Below, piece after piece: positions 26,965 to 36,051 of a stretch of DNA of 63,359 nucleotides (position 1 is its first letter; each line of letters opens with the position of its first letter). The stretch is from Bacteroidota bacterium (GTDB lineage: Bacteria > Bacteroidota > Bacteroidia > Flavobacteriales > JADGDT01): positions 1-63,359 of the forward strand of contig JBDLJM010000004.1 of the NCBI GenBank assembly GCA_039714315.1, written 5' to 3'. The translations under genes and the position numbers were made by a program. The notes beneath the pieces are model-generated. The model was not told where the DNA came from. It did not search any database and worked only from the letters and a program-made list of their open reading frames with translations.

Positions 26965-28908
26965 TCATCTATCCAAATTATCAAGTTCATTTTCCAGGTT
27001 CTCCCAATTCCCTAACAAATCATCGAGTTTTGACTTATCACTTTCATAGGTTTCAAACTTACCATCCTGGCTAACAATTCTTTCATAACCACCTGGCTCC
27101 GAAAGCTCTTTATCGAAAACAGCAATTTTCTCCTCTAATTCAGCAATCTTCTTTTCTAAATTATTAATTTGATTTTTTATACGTTTAATCTTCTTTTCAT
27201 TTTCCCGATTATTCTTCCACTCAAATTTATTTTTTGATTTGCCGACATTTTCAGGGTTATGAACAACTTCATCATCTTTTAACTCCAAAAGTCGCATATC
27301 TTCGATCTTTTTTTGATCCAAAAAGAAATTAATATCGCCTAAATGTTCTTTTATCACACCATCCCTAAACTCATACACTACATCCGAAAGCCCCTGTAGA
27401 AAATCTCTATCATGCGAAACCAATATCAAAGTTCCGGTATATCTTCGCAATGCTTCTTTTAAAACCTCTTTAGAGTTGATATCCAAATGGTTAGTAGGCT
27501 CATCAAGAATAAGTACATTATGAGGTTTTAACAATAACTTAGCCAGAGACAACCTACCTCTTTCACCCCCTGACAAAACTTTCACTTTCTTATCTACATC
27601 CTCTCCCTTAAATAAAAATGCACCTAAAATATCTCTAACCTTAGTTCTGCTTCTCTCATCTGCAGCATCTTCGAGAGTCTGTAGAACAGTGATATTATCA
27701 TCAAAAAGACCGGACTGATTTTGAGCAAAATATCCTATATCAACATTGTGACCTATTTTTAATTCACCGTCAAAATCCAATTCACCAGTAATCATTCTGG
27801 CCAAAGTTGTTTTACCCTGTCCATTTTGCCCGACAAATGCAATTTTTGATCCTCTTTCAATCATAAATTCCAGATTAGAAAGAACGTTTTTTTCACCGTA
27901 TGACTTTGACAAATTATTTGCTTCACAAACAATCTTTCCGGATTGAACTCCCGTTTCGAACTTGAGATTCATTGTTTGATTCTCAAAGCCTTCTACTTCG
28001 ATCCTTTCCATTTTGTCTAACTTCTTTATCAAAGACTGTGCAAATGCCGCTTTAGAAGCTTTATATCTAAATTTTTCTATGAGCTCTTCAGTATGCTTTA
28101 TTTCTTTATCCTGATTTTGTTTTGATTGAAGTTGTTTCTCATAACGTTCTTCACGAAGTATCAAATACTGTGAATAGGATGATTTATAATCAAATATCTT
28201 GCCTAATGAAATCTCAATTGTACGATTACAAACGTTGTCCAAAAACATTTTATCATGCGACACCAGCACCACAGACCCTTTGTAATTTTTTAAAAATGTT
28301 TCAAGCCATATTATAGACTCTATGTCGAGGTGGTTAGTTGGCTCATCGAGCAATAAAACATCTGGTTTACTAAGTAAGAGCTTCGCAAGTTCGATACGCA
28401 TTCTCCAACCTCCTGAAAATTCATTAGACTGCCTGTCAAAATCTTCCTTTACAAAACCCAAACCTTTTAAAACCTTCTCGATGTCGCCCTGAATTTGATG
28501 ACCTCCCAAAAGCTCAATTTTATCATTCAGATCGTTAAGATCATGAATAAGATCCATATATGAATCACTCTCATAATCGCTACGCTCTTCCAACTGCTTA
28601 TTAATTACAGCTATTTTCTCCTCTACTGCATTGAGCTCTGCAAAAGCTTTTTCTGCCTCTTCCTTTACTGTAAATCCGTCAACAAAATCAATATCCTGCT
28701 CTAAATATCCAACTCTCACATCTCTAATTACAACCACATTTCCTTTAGTAGGTTCCTGCTTTTTAGAAATAATCTTTAGCAAAGTTGATTTACCGGCTCC
28801 ATTTCTACCAACAAGTCCTATTCTATTACCTTTGTCAATTGTGAAATTAATTGAATCGAACAAAGGTCTTCCTACAAATTCAACAGTGAGATTATTTACT
28901 GATACCAT
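26965..28908 (-). CDS. ABC-F family ATPase with C-terminal coiled coil
   Basis: A 647-residue soluble protein with two ABC domains and no membrane segment. Walker A GRNGAGKSTLLK and GQNGQGKTTLAR, signatures FSGGWRMR and LSGGERGR, and Walker B VLLLDEPTNHLD and VLILDEPTNHLD are intact. Between the domains is the charged linker typical of ABC-F proteins; the C-terminus (about 560-647) is a coiled coil rich in Glu/Lys, as in Uup. ABC-F members act on the ribosome (translation-factor or antibiotic-protection roles) or on DNA; which applies here is not visible. A second, shorter ABC-F lies at 47326. Confidence 0.9.
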   Translation of the reverse strand: MVSVNNLTVEFVGRPLFDSINFTIDKGNRIGLVGRNGAGKSTLLKIISKKQEPTKGNVVVIRDVRVGYLEQDIDFVDGFTVKEEAEKAFAELNAVEEKIAVINKQLEERSDYESDSYMDLIHDLNDLNDKIELLGGHQIQGDIEKVLKGLGFVKEDFDRQSNEFSGGWRMRIELAKLLLSKPDVLLLDEPTNHLDIESIIWLETFLKNYKGSVVLVSHDKMFLDNVCNRTIEISLGKIFDYKSSYSQYLILREERYEKQLQSKQNQDKEIKHTEELIEKFRYKASKAAFAQSLIKKLDKMERIEVEGFENQTMNLKFETGVQSGKIVCEANNLSKSYGEKNVLSNLEFMIERGSKIAFVGQNGQGKTTLARMITGELDFDGELKIGHNVDIGYFAQNQSGLFDDNITVLQTLEDAADERSRTKVRDILGAFLFKGEDVDKKVKVLSGGERGRLSLAKLLLKPHNVLILDEPTNHLDINSKEVLKEALRRYTGTLILVSHDRDFLQGLSDVVYEFRDGVIKEHLGDINFFLDQKKIEDMRLLELKDDEVVHNPENVGKSKNKFEWKNNRENEKKIKRIKNQINNLEKKIAELEEKIAVFDKELSEPGGYERIVSQDGKFETYESDKSKLDDLLGNWENLENELDNLDR

Positions 28909-28960
28909 GTTATAAATTTTGAAATATTCTGCAAAAATGGTGTTTTTTAATGAGTTTATA

Positions 28961-28993
28961 AAAAAAAAGCCTCCACAACTAAGTGAAGGCTTT
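28961..28993 (-). terminator. Terminator of the gldKLMN operon
   Basis: On the minus strand AAAGCCTTCAC pairs, with one mismatch, with the downstream GTGGAGGCTTT, followed by eight to nine T. It lies between gldN and the ABC-F gene. Confidence 0.85.
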
Positions 28994-29017
28994 CAATTTT
29001 ATTAGAAATAATGGATA

Positions 29018-29917
29018 TTAATAATTCCACAAATCCATTTCGAAATCTCTTATTCTTGATTTCACCTTACCGGCTTCAAGAAGCTGGAACATGGCGTTTT
29101 CCTTTATATATTCCGATACTTTTCTATCTCCATAAACATTATCTTCCTTGTAAATAACACCGAGAAAACGACGAGCATTTAAAAGGTTATCATAAGATAA
29201 AGAGAATGATGTATTTTTAGGATTAAATACCTTTGTCTTGCTCATAACCTCACGTGTATCAGGATACCAAACCCAAAATAGCTCAACCATATCAGGGTTT
29301 TCACTATCCATTTCGTTCACGTCAGGTGAAACCGGAGCAAGCGCCAGTAATCGGTATTTCATCTCTCCATTACGTTTGTCGAAATACCAAATTCCTTTCG
29401 TCTTAATCTGAGTAATATCTCTTGACGTCAATGAAGTTCTCACAATATACTCAGGAGATACAGGCTCTCCGGCATTATACTGTTCAATTCCAACATCTAA
29501 GGTATCAACTCTGACCAATGACTCATTAATTTCATTCAGTGATTTTCGTGCTGTAAAATAATCATCAGAATAAACTTCTGTTATCTCACCATTTTTTATA
29601 CCCCTCAACAATGCGTCAAATAATGATCTACGCTCATTACCAATATTCATAGTATCGATAGGGTAATAATAAGCAAGGTTTAATTTCTCATTAAGATCTA
29701 GTATCTCCCATACAGTTGTTGACCACATAATATCCCTGTCGTCAATATATCCATAATCCATCGGACTATCTTTTTCCTCAACGAGTTCTCCTTCATCATT
29801 CTTCACTACATTATTTTTGGTAATTTCGTCCGGAGTTTTTGCATTCAGTAAATTTTGTGCATTTACAATACCTGTAAAAGCAACAGCAAAAATTAGTAAT
29901 AAATATTTTCTAATCAT
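29018..29917 (-). CDS. gldN: Type IX secretion/gliding protein GldN (PorN)
   Basis: A 299-residue periplasmic component of the T9SS with a signal peptide (1-20, ending VNAQ). The central part DRDIMWSTTVWEILDLNEKLNLAYYYP and the later KGIWYFDKRNGEMKYRLLALAP are characteristic of GldN/PorN. In the known machine, PorK/GldK and PorN/GldN form large rings at the inner face of the outer membrane and contact GldM. It is last in the operon gldK-L-M-N, 34 bp after gldM, and a terminator follows. Confidence 0.93.
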   Translation of the reverse strand: MIRKYLLLIFAVAFTGIVNAQNLLNAKTPDEITKNNVVKNDEGELVEEKDSPMDYGYIDDRDIMWSTTVWEILDLNEKLNLAYYYPIDTMNIGNERRSLFDALLRGIKNGEITEVYSDDYFTARKSLNEINESLVRVDTLDVGIEQYNAGEPVSPEYIVRTSLTSRDITQIKTKGIWYFDKRNGEMKYRLLALAPVSPDVNEMDSENPDMVELFWVWYPDTREVMSKTKVFNPKNTSFSLSYDNLLNARRFLGVIYKEDNVYGDRKVSEYIKENAMFQLLEAGKVKSRIRDFEMDLWNY

Positions 29918-29951
29918 GGGTTCTATCCTTTATGATTCCTTAAATATAATA

Positions 29952-31535
29952 TTAACGTCCTGTAATTGTAACAACTATCGGTGAAACTCTAGCAATTTTA
30001 TAACTAGCATTACCCGGTATTTGTACTTTTATATCACGTATTGTAATTTCTGATCCAATTGGCACACGTTTTAATGCATCATTTACCCTGCGGTCAGTTT
30101 TATTACCCCTAACCTTAAAAGTTGGTTTCCCAGGTATTTTAAGATTAAAAGATACCACCTTAAGTTTCAAATCAAACTCAAAGTTTGGAAGTCTAGCTTC
30201 AATTGGCAATTTTGTAAGGTTAGTTACAGGCAGCTTAATTTCCGGTTTTCCTCCAATAGCTCCCATCGGCATAGGAATATCTTTAATACGATATTTTTGA
30301 GCCGGGAATGTTTTGGTAGAACCATCAGCCATAGTCGCAGTTACAACTATGTTTGCCTCACGTCCCCTAACAGTAGTTACGTTAGCAATGTATTTTCCTG
30401 CACTCTTTTGTCTTAAACCTGGACCAGTAACTTTAAGTTTGTTAGCAGGTACACCAGGAACAGAAACAGATATCGGGTTCGAAACACCGCGATAAAGTAC
30501 ATTCATCTTGTCGGCAGAAATAACAACTGCAGGCTCGTTTACATTATATCTACTTATAAACGGATATTCTTTTGGTTCAGATCCATCTTCAGATTTAACT
30601 CTGATAACTCCTCCCCAACTAAATTCTCCTGTTGATGAAGTTGGGATTTCAACAATACCTGCTCCTCCTTTAAGAGAAAGTTTTTTCTCTGAATTATCAA
30701 GTCTGTTTCCGTTTGCATCTACTTTCCACAAGTACATGTCGGGCTCTAACGTAGAGTCGTATGCAGCCAACATTAACTTTGCCTCGAATTTAGCACCTTT
30801 CATTACAGTTGTTGAACTGGCAATTGGCAAAGCTGTCATTTTATTAACAGTAATTTGCTCTCCAAGTGCCTCATCTGCAACTTTCTGCATAACACTTGAC
30901 TGTGCATTTCTTACATCTGCTTTAATTTGAGAGATGAAGGTCATTGCTGCTGCCAAAGGATAATGCTCAAACCTTTGTTTAACCCAAGGAATTTTAGCAC
31001 CATCCGGAGTAATAATAGGATCAGTATTTAAAGAAGTTTCGATTTGCTGCTTAACCGCAGGATTTTTAGTCATTGTTAACAATAACTCTCTATAATCAGA
31101 AACAGCATTTTCTAATTCTGCACCCCTTCCTCTTTTTGGATCACCTCCGGGAAATAATATTTCATCTCCGGCTTTAGAATCCATGTCGCCCCATGGCAAA
31201 TTACCATCTTCATCGCGCTCGCCTGCTCTATTCTCGAATTCTTTAGTAATATCATCTAACAAAGCTACCACCTTATTAGATTCAATTTTAACCTCTGTAG
31301 CGCGCTCATAAATAACGCTATACTTCTCCGGGTTATTTTGATTTTTTGATTTTAAATCATTATATATAAAATCACTACTATAAACTAACTGCTTTGTAGT
31401 AGAATTTATACTATCATTAATATTTCCGAATGCCAAAAGAACTTCTTTCGATACATTCAAAGCCAGCATAGCCATTAACACGAGATACATCATGTTAATC
31501 ATCTTCTGCCTATTACTTAATTTTCCTGCTGCCAT
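29952..31535 (-). CDS. gldM: Type IX secretion/gliding motor protein GldM (PorM)
   Basis: A 527-residue protein with one N-terminal membrane helix (about 12-34, MMYLVLMAMLALNVSKEVLL) and a long periplasmic part made of several Ig-like domains, ending in the KIPGKPTFKVRGN and ITIRDIKV region typical of GldM/PorM. GldM dimers span the periplasm and connect the GldL motor in the inner membrane with the GldK/N ring. It follows gldL by 21 bp, so the two are translated from one mRNA. Confidence 0.95.
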   Translation of the reverse strand: MAAGKLSNRQKMINMMYLVLMAMLALNVSKEVLLAFGNINDSINSTTKQLVYSSDFIYNDLKSKNQNNPEKYSVIYERATEVKIESNKVVALLDDITKEFENRAGERDEDGNLPWGDMDSKAGDEILFPGGDPKRGRGAELENAVSDYRELLLTMTKNPAVKQQIETSLNTDPIITPDGAKIPWVKQRFEHYPLAAAMTFISQIKADVRNAQSSVMQKVADEALGEQITVNKMTALPIASSTTVMKGAKFEAKLMLAAYDSTLEPDMYLWKVDANGNRLDNSEKKLSLKGGAGIVEIPTSSTGEFSWGGVIRVKSEDGSEPKEYPFISRYNVNEPAVVISADKMNVLYRGVSNPISVSVPGVPANKLKVTGPGLRQKSAGKYIANVTTVRGREANIVVTATMADGSTKTFPAQKYRIKDIPMPMGAIGGKPEIKLPVTNLTKLPIEARLPNFEFDLKLKVVSFNLKIPGKPTFKVRGNKTDRRVNDALKRVPIGSEITIRDIKVQIPGNASYKIARVSPIVVTITGR

Positions 31536-31556
31536 TTTTCTTAGTAACTTTATTTA

Positions 31557-32378
31557 TTACTTATTAACATTCATGGCAGATAACATACCTCCATATACAT
31601 TATTAAGAGAGGAAAGATTTTCTGTCAATTCTTTAACCTGAACATGCATTTTCTTTGCATCTTCTACCGATACAGCAATATTTTTAACCATATCGCCACT
31701 TGCAGATACCTGATCGGTCATATTACTGATCTGGTCACTATACATTTGATTCATCGATTTTACCTGATCAGCAGCTCTATTAAGCTCATCTCCATAATTT
31801 ACTGAAGATTCTGCAGCTTTCATAAACGACCTATTAATATCAGCCTGAGCAGAAGTCTGCGCAGCATGAGTTTCGTAATAAGTATTAAGTGTACTCATAT
31901 GATTAGCAGCAATAGCCAACTGATCAGAATATGATTGTGCATTTCTGTTTGCATCGACAACAGTTACTAAACCTCTTGTCGCTTCAGAAAACTTATCAAT
32001 TCCAGCTCCAAGTTTCTCAACCTTATCGGCATTAAACTTAGCATCATCGAATATTCTGTCTAATTTATCAGAAAAAGCTTTTTCTATATCTCCATTGCTT
32101 GATGCTTTTGCACTACTTTTAGCAAAAGTACTTGGATCAGCATTCTCTGCCAACTCAGGATATACTCTTTCCCAATTCAATTCAACGTGCTGAGGTTCAA
32201 AAGCAGAAACAATAAATATAAATGTCTCTGTTAACAGTCCTGCTCCAATTATAAAATCTCCATAAGGAAGGTGCAGAATTTTAAACATTGCTCCAAAAAT
32301 TACAACTGCCGCACCTAAACTATAGATGTAGTTCATTCTTTTCTTTCCCTGCAATGTATCAAAGTCAATAAATGCCAT
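31557..32378 (-). CDS. gldL: Type IX secretion/gliding motor protein GldL (PorL)
   Basis: A 273-residue inner-membrane stator-like protein. Two helices occupy about 15-36 and 40-60; the second contains the buried acidic residue Glu51 (GLLTETFIFIV) expected in the proton path that drives the motor. The C-terminal 200 residues form a long cytoplasmic helical/coiled region. The sequence MNYIYSLGAAVVIFGAMFKI is a GldL hallmark. With GldM it forms the motor that powers gliding and T9SS export. Both the membrane part and the tail have normal length. Confidence 0.95.
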   Translation of the reverse strand: MAFIDFDTLQGKKRMNYIYSLGAAVVIFGAMFKILHLPYGDFIIGAGLLTETFIFIVSAFEPQHVELNWERVYPELAENADPSTFAKSSAKASSNGDIEKAFSDKLDRIFDDAKFNADKVEKLGAGIDKFSEATRGLVTVVDANRNAQSYSDQLAIAANHMSTLNTYYETHAAQTSAQADINRSFMKAAESSVNYGDELNRAADQVKSMNQMYSDQISNMTDQVSASGDMVKNIAVSVEDAKKMHVQVKELTENLSSLNNVYGGMLSAMNVNK

Positions 32379-32434
32379 GGTATTCGTTTTTTTTAGTATT
32401 AATGATTATTGTTTTAGTGTATTCTTTTTTATTA

Positions 32435-33781
32435 TTAAGGCATTCCTGTTCCCTGGTAACTCTGAACAGTTCTGAAGCCTATAAACGATCTTGCCGTATC
32501 TTTATACTCGTAATCTCTTGTACTTACCTGCAAATAGTAAGCAACATCTTTCCAGGATCCACCTCGTATAACTTTTCTCTTATTGTTCGTGTCTTCGTAA
32601 TTTGGATTCATTGTTGACACAAAGTAATAAGCCGATACATCATAAGCTGTATTTGTCCATTCAGAAACATTACCGGCCATATTATACAAACCGTAATCAT
32701 TAGGGAAATATGCATCTGCCTGTACAGTATAAAGAGCCCCATCAGCAAGATAATCACCTCTCATAGGCTTAAAATTAGCCATGAAGCAACCTCTGTCGTC
32801 TTCGGCATAAGGTCCTCCCCAAGGATAAGTTGCATATTCAAGACCACCTCTGGCTGCATACTCCCATTCAGCTTCAGTAGGAAGTCTGAAAGGATTAATT
32901 GTAGCCTCCTTATTCGATTTTAAGAAATCGTTCTTATACTTTGTTCTCCAGGCACAAAAAGCCTTAGCCTGATCAAATGAAACACCCACAACAGGGTAAT
33001 CATTATAGGCAGCATGCCAGAAATAATCTCTTTGCATCGGCTCATTATAAGAATACGAGAAATCTCTAACCCATACAGTTGTATCGGGATATATCTCTAA
33101 TTCCTTCTGATGAACAAAATCTTTTCTATTTCCTCCTTTTTTGATAGCCTTTTGAAGGTCTACCCAGTAATATCTATACTTGAGTTTTCTGGAATCAAGA
33201 TTTCTATCACCATAGAACCTCTCTTCCATTGGCAGATACATTGAGTCCATTATCTCTGCATACTCAATGCTAGGATATCTATTCACATCCCAAACAATCT
33301 CTTTAGACCAATCTAAATAACGGCCTTCAAGCATATCCGATTCATCAATAGCACTGGCGTTCTTATCAATTAAGTATTGATAATACGGACTTTCAGACGT
33401 ATCAACATCTTTAAACCTATAGTACCCCAACCCTTCATCGTCGGTAAGGTTTTCTTCATAAGCCCTCATAGCCAGATTATATCTCACCAATGAGTCTCTT
33501 ACCCAATGAACAAATTGTCTGTACTCATTATTTGTTATTTCAGTTTCATCCATATAAAATGAAGCAACTGATACCGTTTTAGATGGAGCTGTCATAGTTG
33601 ACGCTACATCGTAGTCTGCGGCTCCCATTGTGAATGACCCGGCAGGTATATATGACATACCATATGGTTGTTCCGGAATCCAAGACTTTCCTGTTTCAGC
33701 CCCTACTAACTCACCTCGATGATTTTTACTACAACCTATCAAACTAAGCGCGGCTATTCCTAATACAAATATTCTTTTCAT
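32435..33781 (-). CDS. gldK: Type IX secretion/gliding lipoprotein GldK (PorK)
   Basis: A 448-residue outer-membrane lipoprotein. The lipobox LIGC puts the acylated Cys at 17; the residues after it (SKNHRG) are not acidic, consistent with anchoring on the periplasmic side. The rest is a formylglycine-generating-enzyme/sulfatase-modifying-like fold: MSYIPAGSFTMGA, LPTEAEWEYAARGG, YNMAGNVSEW and RKVIRGGSWKD. The catalytic function is thought to be absent in GldK. It is first of the gldKLMN set and has a promoter-like element of its own, while porP/sprF lies 93 bp upstream. Confidence 0.95.
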   Translation of the reverse strand: MKRIFVLGIAALSLIGCSKNHRGELVGAETGKSWIPEQPYGMSYIPAGSFTMGAADYDVASTMTAPSKTVSVASFYMDETEITNNEYRQFVHWVRDSLVRYNLAMRAYEENLTDDEGLGYYRFKDVDTSESPYYQYLIDKNASAIDESDMLEGRYLDWSKEIVWDVNRYPSIEYAEIMDSMYLPMEERFYGDRNLDSRKLKYRYYWVDLQKAIKKGGNRKDFVHQKELEIYPDTTVWVRDFSYSYNEPMQRDYFWHAAYNDYPVVGVSFDQAKAFCAWRTKYKNDFLKSNKEATINPFRLPTEAEWEYAARGGLEYATYPWGGPYAEDDRGCFMANFKPMRGDYLADGALYTVQADAYFPNDYGLYNMAGNVSEWTNTAYDVSAYYFVSTMNPNYEDTNNKRKVIRGGSWKDVAYYLQVSTRDYEYKDTARSFIGFRTVQSYQGTGMP

Positions 33782-33827
33782 GAATAATGGATTTTATCCT
33801 TATTTAAGTTAGATACCATAAGAATCG

Positions 33828-33857
33828 TAAACCTATAATATTTTTTGCCTTTTTCAA
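33828..33857 (-). promoter_or_regulatory. Putative gldK promoter
   Basis: On the minus strand TTG (33857-33855), a 19-bp spacer and TAGGTTTA (33835-33828) match the -33/-7 arrangement of Bacteroidota with one mismatch. The -7 box is 47 bp before the gldK ATG. Confidence 0.5.
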
Positions 33858-33874
33858 CATAATTTAAAAAAAGT

Positions 33875-34813
33875 TTACAAAAATCTTACATTCCTATTCT
33901 TCTTACTTTTTTTTACTTTTTCTGCAAACGAAAAACAATACTTCACACTTAACTCATGCGAACCGCCACTTTGTGAAAACGATCCTATTTTATTAACGCC
34001 AAAATCATATGAATAATACAATTTCAAATCTTCCAACAGACTATACCCTAACAAGATAGAAGCAGAATCCTGCCATCTATAAGTACTGCCTACTATCAAG
34101 TTTTCATATATTTCAGCATTAACATTTAAATCAAATTGATATGCACTCATATCAGTTCGCAACATTATATTTGGTATTATTTTAAACGCAGAATTTAATC
34201 TTATCGTATATCCTGATGTAAAGTAATACTGTCTTTTTTGAGAGATTATTACTTCATCAAACGAATTATTTTGTTCTAAAAGGTTCAAAATTGAAAAACC
34301 AACGTACCATTTCTTTGCCATATATTGGAATCCTATACCGAAATTCGGAGCCCATGAACTGGTTTTTCCGTAAAAAATATCCGGGTCATTTCCCGCTTCG
34401 GTTTCCGGAGTCACAAAATTTAAATCGCTCAATGACATATTCAGTACTCCTACTTTTAACCCCATACTAAAAATCGCATCCTTTAAATAGATCGAATATG
34501 CATAATTCCCCTCTATCTGGATACGATTATATTTCCCTAATTTATCATTATATACCGCTAAACCTACCCCCATATTCTTTGTCAGCTTTGGCATTGCTGC
34601 ATTCACTCCCATCAAAACAGGTGCTCCATCTATTCCCGTCCACTGCGATCTGTAAAATGCAGAAACACACAATTCATCCCCATCGGCAATAGTCGATGGA
34701 TTAAACACATTTTTATTAAACATAAAATGAGTTAAATTAGGCGATTGTTGTGCAAAGATGCTAATGTTTAAAAACATTAACAAAGCAACATTTAAAAGTA
34801 GTCTCAGCTTCAA
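33875..34813 (-). CDS. PorP/SprF family type IX secretion membrane protein
   Basis: A 312-residue outer-membrane barrel with a signal peptide (1-21, ending IFAQ). The opening SPNLTHFMFNKNVFNPSTIADG, with YRSQWTGIDGAP shortly after, is the hallmark of the PorP/SprF family. Members assist export or surface anchoring of particular T9SS substrates, or belong to the motor-associated PorP-PorK-PorL-PorM-PorN set. Its position directly before gldK copies the porP-K-L-M-N order of Porphyromonas, which favours the core role here. It lies 74 bp downstream of the arginase-fold gene. Confidence 0.92.
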   Translation of the reverse strand: MKLRLLLNVALLMFLNISIFAQQSPNLTHFMFNKNVFNPSTIADGDELCVSAFYRSQWTGIDGAPVLMGVNAAMPKLTKNMGVGLAVYNDKLGKYNRIQIEGNYAYSIYLKDAIFSMGLKVGVLNMSLSDLNFVTPETEAGNDPDIFYGKTSSWAPNFGIGFQYMAKKWYVGFSILNLLEQNNSFDEVIISQKRQYYFTSGYTIRLNSAFKIIPNIMLRTDMSAYQFDLNVNAEIYENLIVGSTYRWQDSASILLGYSLLEDLKLYYSYDFGVNKIGSFSQSGGSHELSVKYCFSFAEKVKKSKKNRNVRFL

Positions 34814-34887
34814 ATCTTAAGAATTGGTTAAGTTCTATTTCCTGAGCAAGATAAATAAAATGTTTTTCTTTTCCTACAAGCTATTTT

Positions 34888-36051
34888 CTACAATAATTTT
34901 CTATAAGCTTTCCACCACCTATCAGGAATCTCCTGGTCTGCCGCTTTCAGGTAATCCTCATGCGAACAAGGTATTAGGGCATGTCTGGTATAATTGGAAT
35001 TTGCACTATCCGGAAATGGAACATCCAGCCACCACCTGTCAGTTTTGTTAGATTTATAGAAATATAGCTCCTCATTATCTACAGGAACGATATATTTATA
35101 ATATTCTTCTTTTGTACAATAAGGATAATCATCAGCTCTAAAAGCAACTCCTTCAACAAAATACCATATCATCTGTGCAATCAAGTGAGCGGTCTGGCCT
35201 TCCCTATCCAACACTGCATTATATTCATAAATCCCAAATGAAGAAACTTTATCACTGATTCCGGCATAGCGGGTAATAGCACATAAATCCTCCCCATAAA
35301 ATCCATTTGGTGAAGAATTTCTGTTTGCAGGTGCATCACTACGTCTTATTGCCCCCAGGTCAACACTAACAATATCAGCATCCCTTAAAATAGGCTCAAC
35401 AGTACTGATATCTTTAGCTACATTTCCCAAACGAATAGCATCGAAATACAACTGATCCATTAAATCAATTTCCTCCTGCGAATTGAAGTATGTTTGATAG
35501 CCAATATTTGAATAATTAAACAGATTACCGGGTTGACCTAAAATAATATGACTCAAATAAGAATTTGAATCCAGTTTTCCATCAACATTCCCAAGATTAA
35601 ATCTGGAATCCACACTGACTAAATTTACGGTTTGTTCCAGACTGTCATACGCTCTATAAGATGCATAAGTTAAGTCCTGTCCCCCTCCTATTACTATTGG
35701 AATAATTTGTTTTTTCAAAAGAAATACAGACACTTCTCTGAGGGCCGAATAAGTATCAGCAACTTCAAATCCCGGATACAAATCACCTAAATCTGCAATT
35801 TTCACATCCCATGATCCCATAAACAGCTTGTAAAAATACTTCCTGACAGTATCAAAACCGTGGCCGGTTTCATTATTTCCAACAGCCGACCTTCCCTCGT
35901 TAACAAACACAAGAGCAAGTTTTACATTTTGTAAATCAGGTATGCCTGATGCTGTATGCTTCAAAACATGTTGTCCAATACTTGTTTCAGGTAAAGTATT
36001 TGAAAAATCAAGAATGGAATCATCAATAGGTGTAAGAAAATCTTCTATCAT
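34888..36051 (-). CDS. Arginase/formimidoylglutamase-fold protein with degenerate metal site
   Basis: A 387-residue member of the ureohydrolase superfamily, usually annotated formimidoylglutamase. The fold markers are there, but the metal ligands are mostly replaced. GGGQD at 122-126 has Gln where the family has His; DSRFN at 148-152 stands where DxHxD is expected, losing His and the second Asp; D231-L-G233 replaces the DxD pair. Only two of the usual six ligands remain, so hydrolysis of guanidino compounds is doubtful. Its ATG overlaps the topA stop (TAATG), so translation is coupled, and porP/gldK follow. I infer a non-enzymatic or altered role tied to this locus. Confidence 0.75.
   Translation of the reverse strand: MIEDFLTPIDDSILDFSNTLPETSIGQHVLKHTASGIPDLQNVKLALVFVNEGRSAVGNNETGHGFDTVRKYFYKLFMGSWDVKIADLGDLYPGFEVADTYSALREVSVFLLKKQIIPIVIGGGQDLTYASYRAYDSLEQTVNLVSVDSRFNLGNVDGKLDSNSYLSHIILGQPGNLFNYSNIGYQTYFNSQEEIDLMDQLYFDAIRLGNVAKDISTVEPILRDADIVSVDLGAIRRSDAPANRNSSPNGFYGEDLCAITRYAGISDKVSSFGIYEYNAVLDREGQTAHLIAQMIWYFVEGVAFRADDYPYCTKEEYYKYIVPVDNEELYFYKSNKTDRWWLDVPFPDSANSNYTRHALIPCSHEDYLKAADQEIPDRWWKAYRKLL

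Noticed and set aside
30508-30930. 140-codon open frame antisense to gldM
   Set aside because: A shadow of gldM coding sequence, without homology or its own promoter.
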